From Osedax fenrisi (Eukaryota > Annelida > Polychaeta > Sabellida > Siboglinidae): 64,000 nucleotides of DNA. Both the position numbers and the translations under genes were made by a program. Positions within the stretch are counted from its first letter, which is position 1. Every line of letters begins with the position of its first letter. The stretch lies in assembly GCA_964019155.1 (NCBI GenBank), contig OZ025241.1:4023764-4087763 (forward strand), in the 5' to 3' direction. This document shows positions 39,078 through 49,200 of the stretch, piece by piece. The notes beneath the pieces are model-generated. The model did not search any database, had not been told where the DNA came from, and was given only the letters and a program-made list of their open reading frames with translations.

Positions 39078-39875
39078 ATTTTATGTACACAACAAGATGC
39101 TAAATTTCATTTTTAAAAAATTATATTTGAAAAAATAATGTCTTAAAGGGAAAATATTTATTAAAAAAATATATCCTACAAAAATAATGTTACCGACAAT
39201 TTTTAAAATTAAACTCTATAACAATGAATATAATTTAATTATGTATTACTATATCTGACATTATATATTATAAATACATTTCTATCATGTTCTAACAGGG
39301 ACGTATAAAGAACAGTTATAACATGAACAGACGTATGCGTGTGTTTAGAAAGTAGTGATACGTTTATTTAACAACGCGGTTTAGAGTCTCCTTACATATG
39401 TCATACTTCTTAACAATATCATTAGAATAAGAGGTGCTTATTTAATTATTGTCTTCGATATATATGGTGTATCACTGGAAGTGTATTACATCGTTGATGT
39501 TCCGCATCAAGATGATTCTCCAAACTAATGCGTATTACACACATTAAAGGTTAAGCTTAACACTCAAGTAAAATATATTACAATATAATTATTTAATTGT
39601 ACTATGGAATTATAAAATAATATCGTTTTATAAAATAATATTCTTATAATGTAAAAATGTAAGTTTAGGCCGGCATTCAGTGTATACTAGTGATATGAAT
39701 TTATATATTTACTGACGTGAATTTTAAATCGTATATTAAAGTCATGAACTAATTAGGATAAGGAGAATGCGACGTTAGTTTGATCAGTAATAATGGTGGA
39801 ATTACGGACGAGGAAGTAAACAATCATTTTACTAAATAACATGCGTATGATAAGTATTATAATTATAATAAACCT

Positions 39876-39922
<47 letters not shown>

Positions 39923-40915
39923 TATAATAAAATATATATTTCAGTTTAATTTATATACTGATAAATACATATTTAAATATTACGTAATACCGCTTAATCG
40001 TAGTCACGTGATATAAGCGTAATATATACCCTATACAATGATGTGTGTGAACCATGTTAACGGGAGCTCGGAACACGTGTTTGAATATATCGGTGAGACA
40101 TCGTTTGCTGATGACGTCACTAAGATGGTCGCCGTCAGTGCTGCGCGCAGCGGCGTACTCGTAATGAACTTCCAAAGACACCGAGGCGTTGTTGTAAATA
40201 TCGATCTCTTGCATCGTCTGCTTACGATATATCGATGATTTAGTTTCGAGCGTTATTATTTAATTCGGCGGAACATCTAAATTAGGAAACGCGCGGATTT
40301 AAATGTATTTTAATCAAATATAATGTATAAATATCATGAATAATACATGGAAATAATTCGAGATTAAAATTGTATTAGTATATATCATATATGATGAATA
40401 CAGGAATCGATTTACGAATGTTTAAGATAAAATTTAAATAAGATTTATATTCCCTAAACGATAGTAATATCAATATTTAAATGATATCGTGGTAATGTGA
40501 ACGCGGTCAAGTTGTGAGACTGATGTCACTCTACAAAAACGTATACTACATATAAACTACTGACATTAATTCATAACACGTGTGTTAGAATAATTAATAA
40601 ATATGATACATTTTTTTAATCGACATTTTGTCAGAAAATGTTGTTTTGAAATTTAAAAAAATAAAAAATAGCTCGTCTCCCCAAAATATGAAGAATCCTG
40701 ACGACCTATATTATGTATTCATTTTATTAGACTTTATGCATCAGATACAGGTTAATATATAAGTACATCAGATATAATCATACATTTGTGATAGTCAGGG
40801 TGTGTTCATATTTTCAAATACGATTTAAATGATACTATTTAATTTGAGATAAATTAATATCCAGAATATGATATGAGAAATGCATATAGGTACTATAGTA
40901 CCTATGTATACTATG

Positions 40916-40977
<62 letters not shown>

Positions 40978-43900
40978 CGAGAGTAGAAAATAGATTTAAA
41001 TAAAGTGGATACGAAATTGATGCGCCCAATGCATGTAAAAGATATATATTTATAAATACATGAGAATGGCACTCGATAAATTTACACAATTACGTAATCG
41101 ATTTCGATTCGATATTAGTCATATTATATATGTCAAATATTAAAACAGTAGGATTTTCGTCTAAATAGATAGAAGTGACTTATATCTATATCTATGGATT
41201 TAGGTTATATATCCAAATATAATATAATATATCTTCAATTTAAATACAAAAAATTATGAGGAATCTTTATATGGTATACCATATAAAATATATATATTTT
41301 AAATATATAAACAAATATTATATATACCTATTATTGTTAGTACAGAGGATAAAGTAAACTTGATCATTAATATCGGTATAAATAAAATGAATAATAATAA
41401 TTGTAATTAAGTAGTAAGTTTCGACTGCAGCGCCTCTATCGAAAAGTACCTACAACTACATTCAATAGCTTATCCACCACGTATATGGAGTGAACATGCT
41501 AACATTCGACATCATGATGGGATAGTGATGGGATATGGGATAATGATGGGAATGAAACCCAATGTTAAGGTTTCGAAACGGTTTCAGTTTCAAAGACAAG
41601 GTTTCGAAACGGTTTCAGTTTCAATATATGTATTTCGATAATTATAAATGTTAAAATGTGGCATATAGTTAATATATTAACATAGTTTTATTTTTAAATG
41701 TAAATTCTGAATTACTCGAAATATACTCAAAATTACTCGAAATTATTCGAAACCTACTCGGAATCGTAATTTGGACATTTTAATTACTCGAAACCGCTCT
41801 AAAATTACTCTGCTCGATCCCATCACTAATCATGAATCATGATACATTAACAAACGAATACAGATCGCTAACGTGATTCGATTCCTCCACATAGAACATA
41901 ACACCTATGTCCTTGAGGGTAGCTATCGACTCGTGTGTTTTCAGCATGTTTATATGCGTAGCCTATTCATACGTAGGTATCAGTTATTATTACAGTTTAT
42001 ATATATATATATATATATATTATAATAGTTAACCTGAAATGAATTTTATTAAATGTCATTTAGATTTCTGGATATTTATTTTTTTCTCATAATTGATATT
42101 AAATATTTAAATTAACAACAAATATATGAATTGTACAGATATTATATTGATTACATTTACTACAATGCGTAACATTGATTCGTGCTGTTGTTTATTCTTA
42201 TCAATTAATATATGTTTATTATTATATTTAAGCATTAATTAATAGTATCTATATGTATGTATAGCTCATAATTAATATAGATTAATTAATCTTATCTCTA
42301 TATTGATATTAGTATAAGTAATACTTGTCAACAAAGAATGTAGAATTACCAACTAGTACTACTACGCAGCTCAACCAATACGTTTCTACTTCAATTCCCT
42401 CCTAAACACAACTAACATTTAACTAACACTCGCGCCAGGGCAATATCCGTCCCATACTCCTGGAACACTCTCCCCACATCCAGCCGTACTACACCATCAA
42501 CTCAAACTTCAAGAAACTACTGAAAACCCATGTATTTAATCTGAATCATTAACATCAAATATATATGGACGGCCGAATGCTTATAAGCTTATATTACTTA
42601 TAAACACAGTTCTCAGTCCGAATACCGAAAAATATAAATGTATATATATATATATTATACATACATACATACAATACGACCCAGCTAACAGTAAGAGCAG
42701 CATAATATCAGCATATCAGCATATGTTATATCCTCAAATGTTTACAATATACTATTATGCTGACATTATGCTGCTATTAAATGTATAGTGTGCTGCTATT
42801 AATTTGCCATGCTATTATGCTGCTATTATGCTGCTATTATGCTGCTATTATGCTGCCATTATACTAATATAATGCTGCTGTTAATTTTAAAAGTATATTA
42901 TGCTGCTGTTATGTTGCTATTACTGTTTTCTGGGGAATACTAAACGAAAACCGGCCACGCCTCCCTCACGTAAGACTCCATGATACCGCTGCCGATCATG
43001 TCGATGTAGGTGGCTATCAGTCTATCGTAGCGACGGGCTATGACGCTATTGTCCGTCAGACGGCGATACCGGGCCAGGGTGTCGATCACGTTGTACCGGT
43101 ACATCACCTCCTCGTACCTGGAGCTGGGGGAGCCACTAGTTACCCCGCTGTAGTTACCGGTCAACGCGTAGTACCTATTGTCTAGGATAGCCTGTCGGGG
43201 GTGACGTGATTTAAGATGGCGAATTTAAGTATCATATCGTCATGAAATGATAGATAAATAATTATATATCTTGTTTTCGATATATTATTATTATTATTTT
43301 TTTTTTTTTAAATACAATTTTGAACGTATACGTAGCACTATACATAGCACTATAGTGCTTCCCCACACACCCTTAAGGTGACGTGCTCGATACATGCGCT
43401 CGAATAATAGCAGATATTTAATATGTTTGATCTATACGGCAACATCTCGATTGTTCGCGTGTGTTCTTAAGGGTTTGGAATACGGTAGTATGTTGTTATC
43501 GCGATGTATAGTATCTCAAAGTGTCAAATATATCAGGATACACTGTTAAAAATTAGGGTCCAGCGAATTCAATGTATAGGGTACAGATCATTAAAATATA
43601 ACAACAATTTACCATTACCCTATTTAAGGTACACGACTTTTAAACTAACTAGGGTACAATCTATATATTTATTAGGGTAGAGCTATGTTAAATATTAAGG
43701 TACGTGATTATTATATTTACATATCATGCAATTCACTCATGTTATATAGCATACACTTTCATTAGGGTACATTGTATTATATACTTAGGGTACAACCAGA
43801 TAACATTATTGTTAGGGTACAGTTTCTTAGGGCACAGTTTGATCATTTTTAGGGTACTGATCGTATTTATTCAAATTGTACCCTAATTAGGGTACGGCTA

Positions 43901-44807
43901 TGGGGATATTACATACAATCTAAAAAAGGCACTCGCTGTATCCTAATTGTTAACAGTATAAATATGATCTTATTGATATTTGTAAAAAATACACTAGGAA
44001 AAATTTCTATCGATATTTATATACCTATAGTTAACATATATAATAAATAGAATTACCTCATTACATAAAGCTCTATTATCTAATATATTATCTAATGAGC
44101 TAATTACTCCCTCCATTAATGGTGCTCATGCTCATGCATGGGGTTTTGAAATACACTATTTGTAAGTACCATATATGCAATACATGTATAATGGTAGTTA
44201 TAAAACTCACGCGAAATCGTGTAATACTATTTTGCACACAAAAATAACAGCGCCACCAATATAGGTTCAATTTTCGGAATTATGTTAAGTTATTTATAAT
44301 ATAACATCATATCAAACTATATACTTTTAAAATGTAAACTAATATATTTTAAATTATTATTTATATGATGAAAAATAAGTGTGCAATAGGATATGTAAGT
44401 TGTAAATGCTATACATATATATGTAGCGATTAAAAGCTAATTTAGAGTGCATGTAATTTAATAGATCATTGCAAATATTATATAGCAATCACGCAAAACC
44501 TAAATATATCTCTAGAGATTTCTATACTACTGCTAGTATCGAGACGTATTCATATTAATTACAATGCGTAGATAGGATATCTTTAATTTGAATATATTTT
44601 ATAATATATATATATATATTATTGTAAATATTATTTAAAATATTGTATACAATATTTTATATATTGTATATACCTATAACAGTATATTGTTATTCGATTT
44701 CACTCACATATGAATATCTGTTATTATGATAGAATCAGTTTATTTGACTTATCAAGGTACAAGGTATTGTTAAATAATTTGTTTGATTGAATATATAAAT
44801 AACTAGT

Positions 44808-44858
<51 letters not shown>

Positions 44859-47047
44859 TACGAGGTTACATAAGTAACGAATAACAATATAATAGTATAC
44901 GTATATTATAATTACAAATAGTTTACTTCATATAGATAATAGATAACCGAGCTGGATATTAGATAGCTATATGTATCCTATACATAACATATACATAACA
45001 TACTATATAGTATACACTAGTGATGTAAATGATGCCGAGCGTTTAATGCCGAGCCGAGACTTTCATTTTCGGAAAATAAACGAGCCCGAGCCGAGCCAAG
45101 ACTATAGTCAAGCGAGCCCGAGTCGAGCCGATACTTTACGTAACTGAGACTACATCATGCTTTAGATTTGAGCATCATTTACATCACTAGTATACACTAT
45201 CTAGAATGCATGTATCCCGGCCTATATAGTACATAGTATGCCGGCCTACATAGTACATAGTATCCCGGCCTACATAGTACATAGTACCCCGGCCTACATA
45301 GTACATAGTATGCCGGCCTACATAGTACATAGTATCCCGGCCTACATAGTACATAGTACCCCGGCCTACATAGTACATAGTATGCCGGCCTACATAGTAC
45401 ATAGTATCCCGGCCTACATAGTACACAGTACTCCGGCCTAAATACCGATATGACCAGCACTTACCTTATTGGTGTTTTGAAGTGCGGACAGTAGGAATAG
45501 TTTAGAGTGGATACCGTTCTGATTGGCTAAGCTCGAGTGATAGAACATCATCTGCTCCCGCTCTTCCTGCAGTATCGTCACTAACCCCGGAATCTCGTTC
45601 TTAGATTGAATCATCTTCTTTGTCTTATGAGTGACGTATTCAATAATTATAATAATTTATAAATAAATTGTGTGTATAAATATATATATGTATATATATA
45701 ATATGTAAATAAATAGAATATAGTTGTACAAATTATAATAATACATTATAATGTTGAATAAAACGATTACAGAAAACAACACAGTTGATATCAATGATGG
45801 ACGTAAAGACTATTCGTTCATATTATTGTAAATAATTTATGAATTAGTGTGTCTATAGTACAGTAAACTCCCGATAAGTCGGACTTGCAAGGGACCGGGA
45901 AAAGTGTCCGACTTAGCGAGATGTCCGACTTATCCGATATTAAGAATATCATGCAAATAAGACATGAAATGCGCAGCGCGAGTTAAATGGTTACAGAAAT
46001 ATGAAATTATGCAACAATCAGCAAAATAAAATGTTGTATACATGAATGATGTATACATGTATAAATGAATATATTCAATTATATTACATACTACAATTAT
46101 AATATTAATTATTTAAAGTAAACATTTCTGACAGTTTATAAAAAGTCCGATTTATCCATCATAAAAATGACTATAATATGTGCTCGACTTATAGAAAAGT
46201 CCGACTTATCCAATCCAATTTATCCGACTTATCCGATTAATTTAACATGGAACTAGATACAAATCCAACCAAACCAACTAATTGTGTCCGACTTATCCGT
46301 AGTCCGACTTACCGAAACTTGACTGTATAGTATATATATAGTTACTATAGTAATATATGGCATGCTTAAATTACGTATATATATGTATGCAATAGGACGC
46401 GAGTTCAAGCCCCACCAGTGTAATTAAAAAGGTATTAAAATAATATCTAGAAGTGCTCTTATTTGTGTATACAATAATTTGTTATCGTTAACACTATTTA
46501 TGCCTTATCACGAGAGCGGCTATAGCCGTATATATATATATATATGTAATGAAATGAAATGAATTTATTTTTTAAAGAAACAGTTTTAATAATATATATA
46601 ATAAACAATTATTTGCGAATATAATAAAAAAGTAGCGTCTTTAAGGCATATAAAGAAGTTTTTTTTAGACTCGTACGAATTATACACCAGTTATATACAT
46701 ACGCACACGCACAAACACACACACACGCACACACACGCATACCGAATAAGCTAACCTGTGTGAAACTGTAGTAGGTTATGCACTCGACCGTGACGAAGTA
46801 GGCTAGCACACCGCACACCAGCGCCATTAGACAGCAGTTCATCACGATGTTGTTCATGATTGACTGGTTGGTCTTCTGGAAGTTCTTCTGGAACTCGTCG
46901 TGAAACCGGTGAGAATAGTCCTTCTCCCCGCATTTACTTTGTTCTGTCGGCGGTATAGGATCGCATACATTAGGATATATATCTTTATCAATATATATAT
47001 TTTGTATTATTTTATTTTATTTTGGTTGAGCCCATCACATTCAGGAA

Positions 47048-47134
<87 letters not shown>

Positions 47135-49158
47135 AGTATAACTGTTATGATTTTAATTAGAATACACATAAAACAATTCATGGACTAACACAAACAGCAG
47201 AATATTAGTTAGACCATAGTGGTATGTGCATCATTTATAAGAAATGCCATGCATTTAACACCTAAATAGCTTTCATAATAGTATGTAGGTAAAAGTAACC
47301 GAATACGGACAGTGCTCGAATACAGACACTGTATGTATCTAAGAAACCATAAATACTACAAAAAATGTTAATGAATAAAATATTTATAATTATATAAATA
47401 GTCTAAAAAAGTTTATTTATTTTTTAATTATTCAAAATATTACTGATATATCCAATAAACTGATTTTTTTATTACGTTTTTAAATTTATGAACACAAATG
47501 TCGACTTAAAACCTTCTAATGAATATACAAATCATATGAAATATAACACGTGTTAACAACACATAATATAACACTATATTATTAAAATATAAAGCATTAT
47601 AAAATTATATATACAACTTCTATATTTTTTATCAAATATTCATTAAGTTATAATCATATATCTAGAGGTAATATAAGTTCCTAATACGGACACTATAGAT
47701 GTCTTAATACGGACACCCTATAATCAATTAGTGCGCACTGCGCTGCGTGTAAACTATTCTGATTTTCAGAAAAATCGCGTGCTTTATAATATTAATACCA
47801 CCAATGAAGCTAAATCTAAATAAATTATTATTTAGATATTTAAATTGTATTATTAATTAATAAGATAATAAAAATAAATAAATTATTAACTAATTAAATT
47901 AGAATAAATTATTCATAAAATTTATAATAAATAACGTAATTGTAATTTGTCTGATTGATTAATCAATAATATAGTGTATATCTAGTGGTATATATGGTGT
48001 CCGTATTATAATACAGGGTGTCCGCATTCGGACATGGGTACCGAATACGGACACCCCCGTTATCTATGGAATTAAAATATTAAATAAAATTTTAAAATAA
48101 TAATAATATCTATAATCATATAATATTAATATATTGTAATTTTTGAATAATAATAATGAGTCATAAAATGTTAAGACCATTTATTGTTAAAGTGTCCGTA
48201 TTAGGTTACTTTCCCCTATATATATGTATATATATATATTGTATATTTAGTTATTTTGTAATATTATTTGATCAATAGAAAATGTAAAAATAAGCATGTA
48301 CAAATTTGTACATTAATGTAAATATTTATGATCTTATTTATATCAGATATGTTGTTTGTACGGTTTCCTCGAATGGATTTACTTGAATGGATTTAATATT
48401 AGAATTTAATAATGCATATAAGCAAATTGTTTTATTAATTATTAAAGTGCTTGATTCAATAATATATAGAGTTGAATGCGATATATTTAGTCCGTACAAT
48501 AATACGTAATGTATAATTCCTATATAAACTTATGTAATACGATTTATAAATAATGAATATAAACTCGAATATAAATAATATTAAAATTAAACTAGGCTCC
48601 AAATCATTAAAATAATAATATTTAGAATTCTTAATTCATATAAAATCCTCATTCTTCTCACATATCACATATTATGTCTATTACTCAACTTAGTGCCATT
48701 AAAAATATGAAATATAATTAGTAGAAGATTTATTTTCTAGGAACCCTGTAAGTATAGGAATTATGTAAATATTCAATGTACATTGTACAATGTAAATTCG
48801 ATATAGACAAACAATTTTAAAAGTGAAAAAATTATTTTAAAAGTAAAATAATGTATATAAATAATAAACGGTATTAAAATCAATAGTTTACAACATGGTT
48901 TGTATTACACTTTATGAACATATTACAGTACTCTCCCTGTGCGTTATCAATAACTGGACAATAAGAAAGTGCCTTCTCTTATTCTCCCAAGCGTGATTTT
49001 TGATTTATCATCACAATATAGTATATATATATAAATATATATTACAGATATTTAAATTGATAATATATTATATTATTTTGAAAATTTTTAGGAGGAAAAA
49101 GCATATTAATATTATAAAATACCAAAACGAAACAGAAAAAAAACACACAATTCTTCTA

Positions 49159-49200
<42 letters not shown>

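Noticed and set aside
40038..40238. 66-aa plus-strand ORF
   Set aside because: Antisense shadow of cyclase exon 7, which has matching splice phases.
43541..43958. Interstitial telomere repeat (TTAGGG)
   Set aside because: The motifs are TTAGGGTAC at irregular spacing, not tandem TTAGGG. The inverted ends flanked by TA fit a transposon.
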